The position numbers and the translations under genes were made by a program. From contig NMRB01000917.1 in assembly GCA_002633025.1 (NCBI GenBank), positions 59,964 through 123,963 of the forward strand: a stretch of DNA of 64,000 bases. The letters run 5' to 3'. The stretch is from Notospermus geniculatus. Lineage: Eukaryota; Nemertea; Pilidiophora; Heteronemertea; Lineidae. The notes beneath the pieces are model-generated. The model was not told the origin of the DNA and did not search any database. It saw nothing but the letters and a program-made list of their open reading frames with translations. Shown here one piece after another: positions 34,532-47,252 of this stretch (within the stretch, counting starts at the first letter, position 1; the number at the start of each line of letters is the position of its first letter).

Positions 34532-35340
34532 GGTGAAGCCTCTCTCGATTTATCGATCAGGATATCGAGAAGGGGCTAATGAGTACTATAGGCCCTTTCA
34601 GCGGCACCTGTGATCAGTCATTAGTGGCTCCCGCGTGGAGCTCTCAGTGACCCCTTCTCGCACTCGCGAAGCTAAAGCCGCACATACTGGACGTATTCTG
34701 AAACGGCCTACGGACAGACATTCTGAAACGGAGCAACCCACTCGGGGTCTAGTCTAAAGGAACGGTAGGATCCAATTTTGCCGCTGTCTTTTTTCTACCC
34801 TTGAATTCGCTTAACTATTCTTGGGACTATACTTTGCCTGAGCGCAAATGGTAGGATGTCTTCTTTTCGCGAGACGTCTCATCCGTCTCGGCGACATCAA
34901 GAGATTCAATGGACATCACGCGACTCCGATGCCTCCCTGGTCAGCAACGTCGGAAGGACGCACGGACGTTAAGACGGACGGACGAGGAGATATCTTATGA
35001 CCCGGGTTTAGAGAAGGAATCTCAGTGATGGGTTGGTCGAGAAGACCGAACCTCATCTCAAGCTATTGCAGAGCAGATAGCTCACCGAAAAATACGCACA
35101 CACGCGAGCTTTCTGCCTCGCGAGGCAAAAAACTCACCGAAAAAAAAAATTACGCGCACACCCGAGCTATCTGCTGAGCAAAAAGTCTCGAATGACTTTT
35201 TGCTCAGCAGACAGCTCCAGTGTGCGACAGGCTTTAGGATGACCGCAACTACGCAAACCCGATGACCGCAACCAACCGCAAATGGCATACAGCGGTGAGA
35301 TTCCCTGATGTCTTTCAATTTCTGTCGTTTCAGATACACG
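34532..35340 (+). repeat. Upstream flank of secreted-protein gene, segmental copy C
   Basis: Matches 7404-8063, with an insertion of about 190 bases ending at 35233. That insert ends in AGCCTGTCGCACACTGGAGC read on the minus strand, followed by TTA, and is absent from copy A, so it is a MITE-like insert. Leads directly into exon 1 of the gene copy. Confidence 0.85.
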
Positions 35341-35674
35341 ATGAAGACTTCTTTGTTTCTCGCCGTATTCGGGGTCGTGGCTGGCCTGGCTTTCGCCGAA
35401 AGTAAGTTGAGAATTCAAGTCACATTAGAAATGCCTAACGACGCATGGCAATAGTTGTGCCCTCAGCGTTTTCGCATCCGAAAAATTTCGGCGTCTTCGT
35501 CATTCGCAAAGTGGCACAAAGTTTCGAGTTCGAAGTTGAGAAATGCACTTTCCTCTGTCGAAGGCGATCTAACTGGACGCAGGAATTTACGATGCGGCCG
35601 ATTTCGATCGACTTGCCACCATTTTTTTATTTACTTTCTATCTTTTCCAGCATCCTACGATAAGGTCCTGGCAG
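35341..35674 (+). pseudogene. Partial copy of the secreted-protein gene (exons 1-2 only)
   Basis: Exon 1 at 35341-35401 and exon 2 at 35651-35674 are identical to 8064-8124 and 8419-8442 over all 85 coding bases, with intact splice sites, while the intron between them differs by many substitutions and indels. Intron-2 sequence continues at 35675-35724 and, after a 1-kb insertion, to about 36945. A further fragment matches at about 38215-38275. Exons 3 and 4 were not found before the BEL element, so the copy looks truncated, though exons beyond the gap cannot be excluded. Confidence 0.85.
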
Positions 35675-35724
35675 GTAAGAACAATTAAATGTCCACTTTA
35701 TGAGCAGACGCTCATTACAGTTAA

Positions 35725-36761
35725 GGCGGGGGCTACCTATGCCGACTTTATTGACGCTCTTTGAAAACAAGCGTCCTAACGTATTCATGACAAAAAGTAA
35801 CTAATTGATTTCAACGAAATGTTTTAGCTACAACCTTTATGCTCCCGTTCTGCGAAAGAATTGTTCATTTTGACAAATTACGATGGAGTTAATTAATTTA
35901 TAACAAATTGTCAAAATTTGAGTTTTCAAACAATTTTGCAGACTTGATATGCGACACATCAGTTTCCCACATGGTATGTAACATACAGGCCTGATGCCTG
36001 CAGGGCGTAACGATCCGTTTTTTACGAAAGTATTTTCCATTTAATTGGTATAAACTAAGTTAATGCCAAAAAAGGCTCGATTTACAGTTTTTGAAATATT
36101 TCATATTCCCGACCAACTATCCAAAAAAGGCGATCGTGTTGCACTAGAATGCACATATGGCAATATAAACATCCAAAAGAAATTTTTCAAATATATGTGT
36201 CCAAAAAAGAGAAAACTTGTTTGGGAAATTTGAAAATTTCCATACCGCTCGCCAATTACTTCTTTGTTATGTAGATTTGCACTATTCGCTCTCTTTGAGT
36301 AAACTCTGTTCGGCCAAAGCACCAGCTACAGAGCTGAACAATACCCGCAGTGGACACAAAAGATTTAGGGTCGGCACGTACACTGAAGATTGGTTTTCGA
36401 AAACAGTATATCAGGGTGATCGGATTTAGTCTGAATGTGAATGACTGGTCGTTTGACGAGCGCACAAAGGAAAGTTCCGTGGATTGCCATTAAGCATGGC
36501 GCACACGAGCGATTTTTCTAGGCGACTAGCCTTGCGACTACAGGAGCGACTGAACATATTTTTAGTTTTTTTAGTTTTTTTTTACTCGTTTGCGACAAAT
36601 GCTTCACTGGGAAATCAGTGATGTCGTGGATGACATCACTGATCGACCTCAAAGGTAATTATCGCATGCGACCTAGTAGTCGCATCGGTAGTCGCCCCAT
36701 TTTAGTCGCTCGTGTGCGCCATGCTTTAGGGAATGAGCTCAACTATAGGTAACCCCCCGCC
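35725..36761. mobile_element. 1.04-kb TTAA-flanked non-autonomous element
   Basis: Ends GGCGGGGGCTACCTAT and GGCGGGGGGTTACCTAT (inverted), flanked by TTAA at 35721-35724 and 36762-36765. The paralogous intron at about 8488 has one TTAA and no insert, proving the boundaries. TTAA duplication is typical of piggyBac-type elements. No transposase inside. Confidence 0.93.
36493..36725. mobile_element. MITE nested inside the TTAA element
   Basis: 233 bp with ends AGCATGGCGCACACGAGCG and complement, flanked by TTA at 36490-36492 and 36726-36728. It resembles the ends of the 29869, 58722 and 35.2-kb elements. Confidence 0.88.
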
Positions 36762-37269
36762 TTAATTCATCCCATGGGGAGGTTCGGTTTAATGTCACAA
36801 CATCTTGTCATCGCCATATGACGCCTTTGAATAATGACAATTTTGGACAATACATTCCCTTGGCTTTAATATATCGAAAAGCAGTGCGAGATGTTCCCTT
36901 CAATATCATGAGTGTTTGGTGACGTCATCGAAGGGACAACCCCCAATCTGAACGTCAGAGAACGATTCGTGCCAACATCGTAACTCTGACGTATGTCGGA
37001 CAGCGCCATATTGCTCCGTGAACTACTTTGATGAAGATCGGTTCTACAAGACTGTTCAAACTATCTATTTGAATGACCTAAGTCACCAATAGGCATTGTG
37101 AATGTTGCTACATATAGAAAAATGAAATGGTCCATGGACCATGTGCTCACCTGGGTGAACGTACCAGAAAAACAAATGACAAATGTTAAATGACAAATGT
37201 TAAATCGAAATGTTCCAGGATGTATCCTCGTTAGATGCACCTGATAAAACTTTGGAGACATCCAGTTAC

Positions 37270-37770
37270 AGTTGAGGAGTTACTGGACTTTGAGCTTTGG
37301 TTTTGGCCACTTGGTGGCCAAGCAGAGAATCGAATCGATCGGACTGAAAAGTGGTGTCATAGGTCATGTGACATAGGGATGTATATGTACCAAGTTTCAA
37401 GTCAATAGCCCAAGCAGTTACGAAACGCGCCACCAAATGACTAAATTTTAAACTTTGACCTCTGTGACCTTGAAAAGTCAGTCAAATCAAAAACCCCTTA
37501 CTTATGTCATGCATCCTCTTTAGAAGCATCAATGATAAAAATGTGGAGAGGATTCAGTCATTAGTTCATGAGTTATTGCACTTTTTGTGTTTTTGGTTTC
37601 CGCCACCTGGTGGCCAAGCTAAGAGTCGAATCGGACCGAAACTTGGTGTCATAGATCATCTGACCTAGGGGTATATATGTACCAAGTTTCAGATCAATAG
37701 GTCCAGCGGTTACGAAACGTGCCCTGCTAACGGACGACGACGACGGACGACGCCAGACGACGGACGTACG
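37270..37770. repeat. Diffuse dispersed repeat, two degenerate units
   Basis: Two related segments contain GTACCAAGTTTCA, AGCGGTTACGAAACG-like and GGCCACxTGGTGGCCAAGC blocks, ending in GACGGACGACG runs. A related fragment lies at 47960-48030. Typical of abundant invertebrate repeats; no coding function seen. Confidence 0.65.
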
Positions 37771-37789
37771 CAGACCCACGGCAAGAGCT

Positions 37790-37870
37790 AATGAGTTGAA
37801 GCATGTTACCTTACCTGATGAAGGGTTAGTCACGCTATAACAGCACGTTGAACTTCTCAAGTGGTGAAAC
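37790..37870. repeat. Short repeat, inverted copy at 48845-48925
   Basis: CTTACCTGATGAAGGGTTA and its surroundings recur as the reverse complement at 48845-48925 (TAACCCTTCATCAGGTAAGG). Confidence 0.75.
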
Positions 37871-38399
37871 TATGGCGGCCATTGTTGTTTCGTGATCGAG
37901 GTGGGGAGGGAGAAACAGTCACCTATATAATGCATACGAATTTTTCAATAAAACAAATCGTTGCAAAATGCACAGTTCAACCACTCAAACGTTTTTATAT
38001 AAATATTTATTGCGAAATAACTCATTTTGTGCAAACAAACATCAGTTAAATAAAAAATTATAAGAGAACTATTTCTAGTCTGCGCAATGCTACAACCGCA
38101 TCACTTCTGACCTGATCACCGACCATATGGTGGTCGAACTTAATCCGCTATATACGGACGAGGTGCTTTCAATGGCTGCCCGAAGGTTGCCGAAAGCTTC
38201 CGAGTCGAAGACGATTCAACCCCGTCCAGACGCCACGACGAAGGGACCATCGTGCTGCCACCCGTCTTTAAGCCCGTGTCACACTGTCCCGAAATTAGAC
38301 ACCCGATGGCCACACGAATATGGAATTTTTAAAGATAATGTATCACGACTTCATTGTTTACATTCAATGTTTGTAAACATGGATGTTTACATCATTGTC

Positions 38400-38615
38400 G
38401 TGGGGTATGTATCCAAGATGAGCTGAGCACGTGGTGGGGGAGCGTCAACGTGACGAAAAGAATGGCCAACCTGAGTTGATGGATGCTAGACTAGAACTAA
38501 CTTTATTACTAACAAACCAAAAGCTAAAACTATCACAATTACAAAGATATATGATTGGTTAAAAGTAGTGAGTAGGCGGAGCAACTTCAGGATGTTGCAG
38601 TCATCAGTTCCGACA
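38400..38615 (-). repeat. 3' LTR of the BEL/Pao element (outer end uncertain)
   Basis: On the minus strand a TGTCGGAACTGATGAC start at 38615 follows a purine tract GGAGGAAA (38623-38616), the usual polypurine primer. AATAAA occurs within it near 38500. The distal end is not fixed because the 5' LTR lies in or beyond the N gap and no target duplication can be compared. Confidence 0.65.
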
Positions 38616-38841
38616 TTTCCTCCGGGCCGGCAAGTGAGAATGGCATGTAAACAAAACAAAGATTATATATCGTAAGAAGTACTGGTATCATGTGTGTCAC
38701 GTGCCGGTGACTTGTCAATTGCTATACTAGGCATGCGGTGTGATATGATTTCGCTTAAAGTTTATTGTTCATCGTGTCTTGTTTACCCTAGTAAGTGGGC
38801 AAAAAGTTTATCAGTTCATCATACACTCTGAAAAGAACATT

Positions 38842-41800
38842 TTAGTCATCTTTAATTAGAGCATTCGTCCATTGTTTTATCCTTTGCTGAGCGGCTACTT
38901 TGGATTTTCTTTCTCTGCGTGGTGTGGGCACATTTTCAACTACAACATTTTTCTTTTCATATTCTATGTCAAGTTTTCCTTGACCTGCTGCATCATTTCT
39001 GTTGGGTGCAAAACTTTCTGCTGCGTTTAACTCCAGGGGGTATAATCGTGCAATGGGCCTATTAGTGATTCCGAATTTTGTTTTTACTTGGGCGGCGCGT
39101 GCAACTCCGTCGTTTCCGTGCAATAGGCGCTCGACTCTAGCCAAAGGCCAGTTAACCCTTTTTTCATCGGTGTGAATTAAAACTATATCACCAACTTTAA
39201 TTTCATTGTGGGTTGTACCTGGTTTCACTTGGATGTGACGTTCTCTAAGTGATGTAAGATATTCAGAAGCCCAGTTTCCCCAAAATTGTTGCATAACAGC
39301 GGCTAGCTTTTTCGCGCGTTTGACCAATGTCGGTTGGTTTATTTCGAAGTCGGGGTCTGTTATTTCGTCTGGGTCAGCTAGGTCATGTGGTAGTCCCGTC
39401 AGCTGTCGTCCGCAAAGTAGATGTGATGGTGTCAGTGGAGAAGTCGTGTCCATGTCACCTACGTATGTCATTGGTCGGTTGTTCAGAACGCCTTCTATTT
39501 CAGTAACGAGTGTTGTCAGCTCGTCAAGTGATATGCGAGTGCGTCGGAGAGTTTTGATGATTGCAATCTTCGTTAGTCCGATCAAGCGTTCAAAGAATCC
39601 TCCCCACCAGGGGGCGCGCTTGGGGTTGAATGTCCATTCAATTGTGTGGCTTGAAATGTACTCCTTGACGTCTGGACTGGACAGCAGGCGGGAGAGGTGA
39701 TCGGCTGAGGCTACGAAGGAAGATCCATTATCAGAGATAATCTTCGATGGTGTTGATCTTCTAGCGCAAAATCTTCTGAATGCGTTGAGAAAGGTATGTG
39801 TTGTCATGTCTGATACAACTTCTAAGTGTATGGCTCGGGTTACAGCACATGTGAACAGAAGTATGTAGACCTTTGAGTCAGGGCCTGTATCGTTGGTTAC
39901 ATAGAGGGCCCCTGTATAGTCACACCCTGTAACAGTGAAAGCTGGGGCTTCCTTAATACGACTGGCGATTAGGGGTGGAGCTTCAGGCAGGCGGTAAGGT
40001 TTTCCAGAGAATTTCCGGCAGGTCACGCAGGTACAAAGTAGATGTGATGGTGTCAGTGGAGAAGTCGTGTCCATGTCACCTACGTATGTCATTGGTCGGT
40101 TGTTCAGAACGCCTTCTATTTCAGTCACGAGTGTTGTCAGCTCGTCAAGTGATATGCGAGTGCGTCGGAGAGTTTTGATGATTGCAATTTTCGTCAGTCC
40201 GATCAAGCGTTCAAAGAATCCTCCCCACCAGGGGGCGCGCTTGGGGTTGAATGTCCACTCAATTGTGTGACTTGAAATGTACTCCTTGACGTCTGGACTG
40301 GACAGCAGGCGGGAGAGGTGATCGGCTGAGGCTACGAAGGAAGATCCATTATCAGAGATAATTTTCGATGGTGTTGATCTTCTAGCGCAAAATCTTCTGA
40401 AGGCGTTGAGAAAGGTCTGTGTTGTCATGTCTGATACAACTTCTAAATGTATGGCTCGGGTTACAGCACATGTGAACAGAAGTATGTAGACCTTTGAGTC
40501 AGGGCCTGTATCGTTGGTTACATAGAGGGCCCCTGTATAGTCACACCCTGTAACAGTGAAGGCTGGGGCTTCCTTGATACGACTGGCGATTAGGGGTGGG
40601 GCTTCAGGCAAGCGGTAAGGTTTTCCAGAGAATTTCCGGCAGGTCACGCAGGTTCTGAGTTGGTGATTCACAGCAGCTCGTATCTGGGGCACCCAGTATC
40701 TTTGCCTAAGTGACGTCACTGTCGCTCTCATCCCGTAGTGGAAGTTGACCACGTGGGTTTTCCTGATCAAGAGGTCTGTGAGCTTGTGTTTCTTTGGCAG
40801 GAGATAGGGAAATTTCGCATCTGTAGCTATCGGGGCGTTGGTCAGTCTCCCGTTTAGGCGGATCAACTTGTCCTCATCCAAGTAGAGTCTAAGTTGTTTA
40901 ATGAGGGTTTTGCTTCGATTGGGATGGGGACCGGAAGCTGGTTTGCCTTGCAAGATGTCAATTTCGTTGCGATAGCTGGTCTCCTGTGCTGAGCGTATCC
41001 AAGTCTTTTCGGCGGCTTTTATGGCTTGGGCATCAATATCTGTCAGTTGGTCACGTGTCATCTTCTCCTTGGTCCTCCAAAGTCTGGCACATCTTTGGGT
41101 GAGGGCGGTCACTCTCAGCAGTTTGTCGAATGAGTTGAAGCGGTTGATATCAATGGCGTTGGCAATGTTGGAAGCTGGCGTGTCCATGGTCGCGGGTTCA
41201 ACTCCATCGTTGGTTTCATCATCGGCGGCAGCATCATGGGCTTGTTGAAGTAGAACCATGTCATCGATGACGTCAATATCAGGTGTCGAAGGTGGGTCAG
41301 TTCCGTTGCTGAGCCAAGCTGGTCCATACCACCAGAGGTCTGACTCATTGAGTTCTTTTGGAGTGATACCGCGTGTCAAGAGGTCTGCAGGATTTTCCTT
41401 GGAAGGAACGTATCTGATGTCTCCTGAAAAACGTCGAATCCGGTCTACTCGATTTTGAACATATGTGGGCAGTTTCCTGTCACTTTTTATCCAGTGGATG
41501 ACAATCTGGGAATCAATCCATAGGATGCGTTTGTTTATGGCCAGAGTTCCGTTTAGGGCTTGATCAATGTAATTAGACATCTGGACAGCAGTAACTGCAC
41601 CCAATAATTCCATGCGTGGGATGGTAGTGTTTGATAGCGGTTTGACTCTTGTTTTTGCCATGAGCAAGGATGCGTGATTTTCGCTGACCAAGTATGCGGC
41701 ACTTCCATAGCAAGCAGGTGATGCGTCACTAAAAATGTGAAGGTCACACTCGTTTACGTTTAGGCGTGGGAGAATTTGTCGTGTGATTTCGATGTTCTGA

Positions 41801-44399
41801 GCCTCCTCCAAATTGGTCACAAGATCTTGAAATTCTTCAGTTAATTCATCGGGTATTAATTGATCCCAGCTTATCCCGGTTGACCAGATTTTCTGAACGA
41901 ATTGCTTTGCCTTGGCATGAGTTGGTGCGAGGAATCCGAGTGGGTCAAATTTGCCAGATATGTAACTTATGGCCTCTCGCTTTGTCGGAAGTAGGGTTTG
42001 TGGCTTGTTCCTTGTATTATACGTCAGCGTATCCGTGGCGGTGTTCCAAATCATCCCTAATGCTGATACCTTGGACTTGGGGTCATCAATGTTGTCATCT
42101 TTGGCTCTCTGACGAATGGTCGCATCATTTGAAGTCCAAGAACGAAGTTTCAGGCCTGCTTCGTCCATCATGGCGTTTGCTCTCTCGTAGTACGTCATGG
42201 CATCAGTAGGTTGAACACTGGAAAATATGTTGTCCATGTACGTGTTCTGTTGAATATCCGCGGCTATGGGGTCGTTTTCGAAGGTATTGAGGTGCGTCTT
42301 TATGGTCGCCAATAGCATGAATGGTGATGATACTGTGCCGAAAGGGACAACTTGAAATTGGAAAGTGCGGAATCTGCTCTCTGGGTCATCGGGGTCTTCC
42401 AACCATAAAAATTTCGTAAACATCTGATCAGTTTCGGCCAATTTCACATGAAGAAACGCTTTCTGGATGTCACTACTTAGGCCTACAGGGTGTATCCGAA
42501 ATCTGAGGAGTATGGCGCCGAGGTCATTCAGCAGATTGGGACCTGGCTCAAGGCAGTCGTTCAGGCTGGGTCTGTCACCTCTTCTACATGATGCGTCATA
42601 CACGATCCGGATGGGCGTGGTAGGTGAATCCTTTCGGACAGGGTGATGGGGAAGATAGTGGCCTCGGGTGGGGTCATCGTCTGGAACCTCACGTATGAAC
42701 TGGCGGCAAAGTTGATCAGTTATGATATCATTGTACGTTCGTCTCATGTTGCTGTCCATATTCCTGACCATGGCTCTTGTCCTCGCGTAGGTGACGTCAT
42801 AGTTGGATGGTAATTCCGGATGGCTCTCTTTCCATGGGAGGTTTGCTATATATTGCCCGTTCTCGTCCCTTCTCAGGCTTGTTTCTTGGTATCTTTTGAG
42901 GAAGTCTGGTTCTGGATCTGGGTCGTTCTCATCAGTTTTGATCCCAATCGTCTCAAGTTCCCAAAATGCCTTGGCGATTTTCTCTTCAATAGTGTGGTCA
43001 GCAATACAGTTGAGAATAGTGACGAGTGCGGGGGTGGCGGTGACATTGTTGTGTTGGTTTGCAGGGGTCGGACCTGAAAGCAAGAATCCAAACTTTGATG
43101 ACACTGCGGTGGGTGCGATCAGGTTTGAAGGGCGGATGATCTCATTTCCAACTACGGACCAGTAGTAATCTGCACCAATCAAGATGTTTATTTCCATGAA
43201 ATCCGTATCAGGGTTTTCAGCTAATTGATGACGAATGGGGGCAATGTGCGGCATGTTGAGAATTTCGGGGTTGTTGGGCGTTTTCACTGGCGTGGAGATC
43301 TTGTCGACGACGAGCAGTTTGAGATTTAGGTGATCATCAGCTGTGGTTTCCAATGTGATTGTGGTGTTTGGGATGCGGCGTACGGTGTCGGTTTTCCCTC
43401 CAAATGCTGTGAGGTTGATGATCTCGCTTCCGTCGTGGGCTGCACCTAGTTCTTTTGCCGTCTGGGTCGTGATGAATGATCGCATGGCACCTTCGTCAAG
43501 GATGACGTTAACTCTTTGGGTTCCATTGCGGGCTTTGGCTGTGACGGTGGCAGTCTTCAGAAGGGCTGGTCCCATGGCATTCACCAACGTTACGAGGGTC
43601 TTCTCAGTAGCTTGAGCTGGGGTTGAGGGCGTGGTTTCACGTTTGTTGGCGGGTTTTTCGTCGTTTTGTGGTTTTGTCGGGGTTGTACTGGTCGTGTTTG
43701 TCGGAATGGTCACACGCGCGGGGTTACAGATAGACGTGTGATGCTTTTTGTTGCATTTTCTGCAGCGATTTTTGGATTTACATGCTTTGGCGTGGTGATT
43801 ACCTAGGCAGTTGAAACAACGCTTGGAGTTGCGGATAATTGCCCATCTTTTTTCGGGATCACTAACAGAACTGCACGAGATGGATGGGTGATTTTGGCTA
43901 CAAAATACACAAACAGGGGGAGCAGCAGGGGTGGAATCCCGGGGGGAATTCCGTTTTGCACCGGTGAGAAATGCGGCAGTAGGTGGAGGAGATGAAACTG
44001 AAGAATATATTCCATTTGAATTTTGAGCACATAATCCATTAGAATGATCCAAAGTGAGTTCGCCAGCAGACATGGCATCGATCTCCTTTTTCAGAGAGGT
44101 ACGTAAGTCCTTCAGTTTCCAGTCTGACGATCCATGATCCCGAGTCATCAGTTGTCGAATGTTCGGCGGGATTTTTTTCAAAACGATGGGAGCAAGAATG
44201 TCCTCCATGGATTCCTCTTTTATTCCGAGTGCTGCAAGTCCTCGTAGATGTGATTCCATCGTGTCCACGAACGTTTTCATACTCCGGGCGTCTGGGTGTG
44301 GTTGGCGAAGTTCCCACAGTGCGTTCATGTGTCCCTGTTTGATTATATCCGTTTTACCGTATCTTTCTCGCAGAATGTCCAGGGCGATGGTGTAATTCG
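38842..44399 (-). mobile_element. BEL/Pao retrotransposon gag-pol, one long frame, 5' end in gap
   Basis: A continuous minus-strand frame with stop at 38842. In order: gag-like DUF1759 region (~44050-44399), two zinc knuckles (43720-43830), DUF1758-type aspartic protease with LDEGAMRSFI (~43490), reverse transcriptase with TYMDNIF (~42235), RNase H with FSDAS (~41730), HHCC integrase zinc finger (~40640-40760), DDE integrase core (GCDYTG, ISDNGSS, WWGGFFERLIG) and a DUF5641-like C terminus (~39080-39270). The YMDN and DEG variants occur in BEL relatives as far as I recall. The integrase core is present twice in tandem. Apart from the gap no stop or frameshift was seen, so the element may be young. 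Confidence 0.93.
39413..40654 (-). repeat. In-frame tandem duplication (2 x 621 bp) of integrase core
   Basis: Units 39413-40033 and 40034-40654 differ at about 13 positions. 621 is divisible by three, so the pol frame stays open through both. Each unit carries the three acidic integrase residues. Only one of the differences (His/Gln after DMTT) changes the protein. Confidence 0.9.
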
Positions 44400-44781
44400 N
44401 NNNNNNNNNNNNNNNNNNNNNNNNNNNNNNNNNNNNNNNNNNNNNNNNNNNNNNNNNNNNNNNNNNNNNNNNNNNNNNNNNNNNNNNNNNNNNNNNNNNN
44501 NNNNNNNNNNNNNNNNNNNNNNNNNNNNNNNNNNNNNNNNNNNNNNNNNNNNNNNNNNNNNNNNNNNNNNNNNNNNNNNNNNNNNNNNNNNNNNNNNNNN
44601 NNNNNNNNNNNNNNNNNNNNNNNNNNNNNNNNNNNNNNNNNNNNNNNNNNNNNNNNNNNNNNNNNNNNNNNNNNNNNNNNNNNNNNNNNNNNNNNNNNNN
44701 NNNNNNNNNNNNNNNNNNNNNNNNNNNNNNNNNNNNNNNNNNNNNNNNNNNNNNNNNNNNNNNNNNNNNNNNNNNNNNNNN
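44400..44781. other. Assembly gap (382 N)
   Basis: Run of N within the 5' part of the BEL element. True size unknown; it hides the start of gag and the 5' LTR. Confidence 0.99.
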
Positions 44782-47245
44782 CACTACGGACCGCCTCCAA
44801 GTTTTGTTACGGCCTGTTACGTACTGTAACGTTTTGTTGCGTTCACCCCGTTTTACTACGGCCTACTGGGTTTCTCATCCGCACCGTGACTGCCGTGGCA
44901 AATTTTTTGACAGTTTAAAAATCTGGCACGGCATCCACGGCAATCACGACCTGTCACGTTTGCCCATCCCGTCCCCCTGCGTTGTCTCACGTCCATGCCG
45001 TTTAGTCCACGGTGGTCTGAAACGTGATTGCCGTGGCCGCCGGGAATATAGTGTGAACGTACAATGTAGCATTAACAACAATGAATAAGCAGTGTGACCC
45101 ATCCTCCCACAGCGGGGGTTTTTACCTCCCTCTCTTCATCCACTCACACAAACCCCTGCCGACATTCGCCGGAATCCGTGGAGTATCAAAGCCATTCCAG
45201 CAAATGTTCATCCCCACCATCTCATCCCATGTAGGCCAGTGATTGATACACATGAACTACGCAGGTTTGAAATAACTCAGCGGCGTATCTGTTTGGCGAC
45301 GTGTGGCCTGAGAATGATATACATTCTGTGCGATGAATGTAGGATAGGCTGAACTCAACTTAGGTTGAATCCAGCGGTGTAGGATAGGTTTATCGTCGGT
45401 ATAACTACACTATGTCAGCTGCTTGGCTGTGAATATTACAAGGGCCGTTATACATGTATACGTGTAACTGATCTCTAGTTAGGGTGAGGTGGGGAAGCTG
45501 AGGTACTTCAGCACTGTGTTGTGCGTGACACTACGACAATCTACGTGTAATGCCTGTCATCTTAAGGTGACTCAGAATGGCGTTCGCTGATTGTGCGCAT
45601 TTTCTTGTGCGCCAAATACCCCAGCAAATCAGGCGGATGTCCTCAGGGGTTTGTCTGCGGTGACGAAGGGAGCGAGCAGTAAGAACGCCTGATATTCTCA
45701 GGATGGTGTGACCTCTCGCTGGGCTTTTCGTACACACGGATTCGACATGGGCCTTGAAAAGCACTGGAATTTTGAACAGGTTTGACCGTAGCTAACATGA
45801 CTTGGAAGGCAGGGTATGACAGAGGAAATTGGAAGAGTCATGTGGCGTAACCCAGGACCTAATCAGGCCAAATAGTTTAGGCTGTAGGCCTAAGGGTAAA
45901 AATTCGTCAGAATTCCGCAAATTGGTATAAAGCCACGAAATGTGGCACAGTGGTAGAGTTATTGACGCAACCTGAACAACAGGGCACAAGCCTCAAAAAA
46001 AGCTGGTGACGTTGCGTCGGTTTGTGACCCTGACGAACAACAGTCAAATCCGCCACTTTGCGTAGGGTTATGTGACGCGTCGCGCCTCACAGCGCCGGTG
46101 TGGAAGAACTACTTCCGCGGTAAAAGTAGTTCTAAACAAATTACATTTCTCTGCTAAATATTTGCTACTTTTATTGTATTTTATGATGATTTCAGATGAA
46201 ACAAATATATTTGAGTCAATTTATTCGCACATTTACATCAGAAGACCCATAATAGCATATTTTATTGTTTTGGGAATCTGGCAAACGCACAGTGAACGCA
46301 CAGCATCAGAACAGCGAAATGCATGTCAGTGCACTGTACATTCTGTACTGTATGGCATAATGGCGGGAACCCCGGGGAAATCCCGATTTGGCCGAGCAAA
46401 AACGCACAATAACTCGCAAAATCTTAGTAAAGTTCACTTTTGCGTGTCATATTGTATTAAATTAACCCCAAACTACCATCGTTAGGTTCTTGTTCGACAC
46501 GAAAGTGATGAGTTTCACCGAACTATATCTTCTAGTGGATGAGTCAAAGTAGTCCGAAAGTAGATCCAGGTGGTTCGGTCGCCGCATCACTATCCCAGCT
46601 ATAGGTGGGGGCGCAATAATATATTCAAGATGGCGGCGGTGATTTTTCCTCCGGGACTAAATCCAAACCCAATTCTCGCAATGTCTCGCGGGATTTGGTC
46701 TCGGTGTTCCGGTTGTTATTGACGGTGATTAATTTCAGGACGGTTGACACGTGAAAAACGCCCCCTGGTGGGCGCAATCTTGATTTTCAATTTTGCCGCC
46801 AGGGATTAGCCTGGGATCATACTTTTCGCCATAACGTTTGATACAGCTAACATAGAAGCGTAATTCAAGTGGCTATACCTAGGTTTTCGGGTACGTCCAA
46901 TCCAATGATGGCATCGGTGATGACGTCACATGACCGCCATATTGGATTTCAAGATGGCCACCAATGAAAATGCCTCCTGAAAGTGAAAGCCTCCCAAATG
47001 TACGTACTGTCAAGTAGGAAAATTTCGCGTGCAGGAAATTTTCGCGAATTTCGCAAGAGTGTAGGAGTCGCGAAAATTTCATGTCGCGAATATTTCCCAG
47101 TTCTTGGGTGATATTTTTCGGGAACTGGGGCTGATTAGGGTCGGGACAAGGGGTGCCAATGTTCCAGATATCCATTCACCATTGAAACAGTATATTGACA
47201 TACAATCATCACATTTACCGTACTGCAAGGTTGTTGTTAGTGATT
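44782..47245. other. Intergenic, no gene recognised
   Basis: No LTR match was seen just right of the gap. GC-rich CCACGGCA/TGCCGTGG words recur at 44890-45040. 46870-46965 matches the 12980-13085 repeat. The longest open frame (46072-46485) has no family features. Confidence 0.45.
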
Positions 47246-47252
47246 TCATTTA

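Noticed and set aside
44804-45088. 5' LTR or gag start right of the gap
   Set aside because: No similarity to the 3' LTR at 38400-38615 and no gag-like frame on the minus strand.
46072-46485. 137-codon open frame as a gene
   Set aside because: No domain, signal or splice context; contains dispersed-repeat-like and low-complexity sequence.
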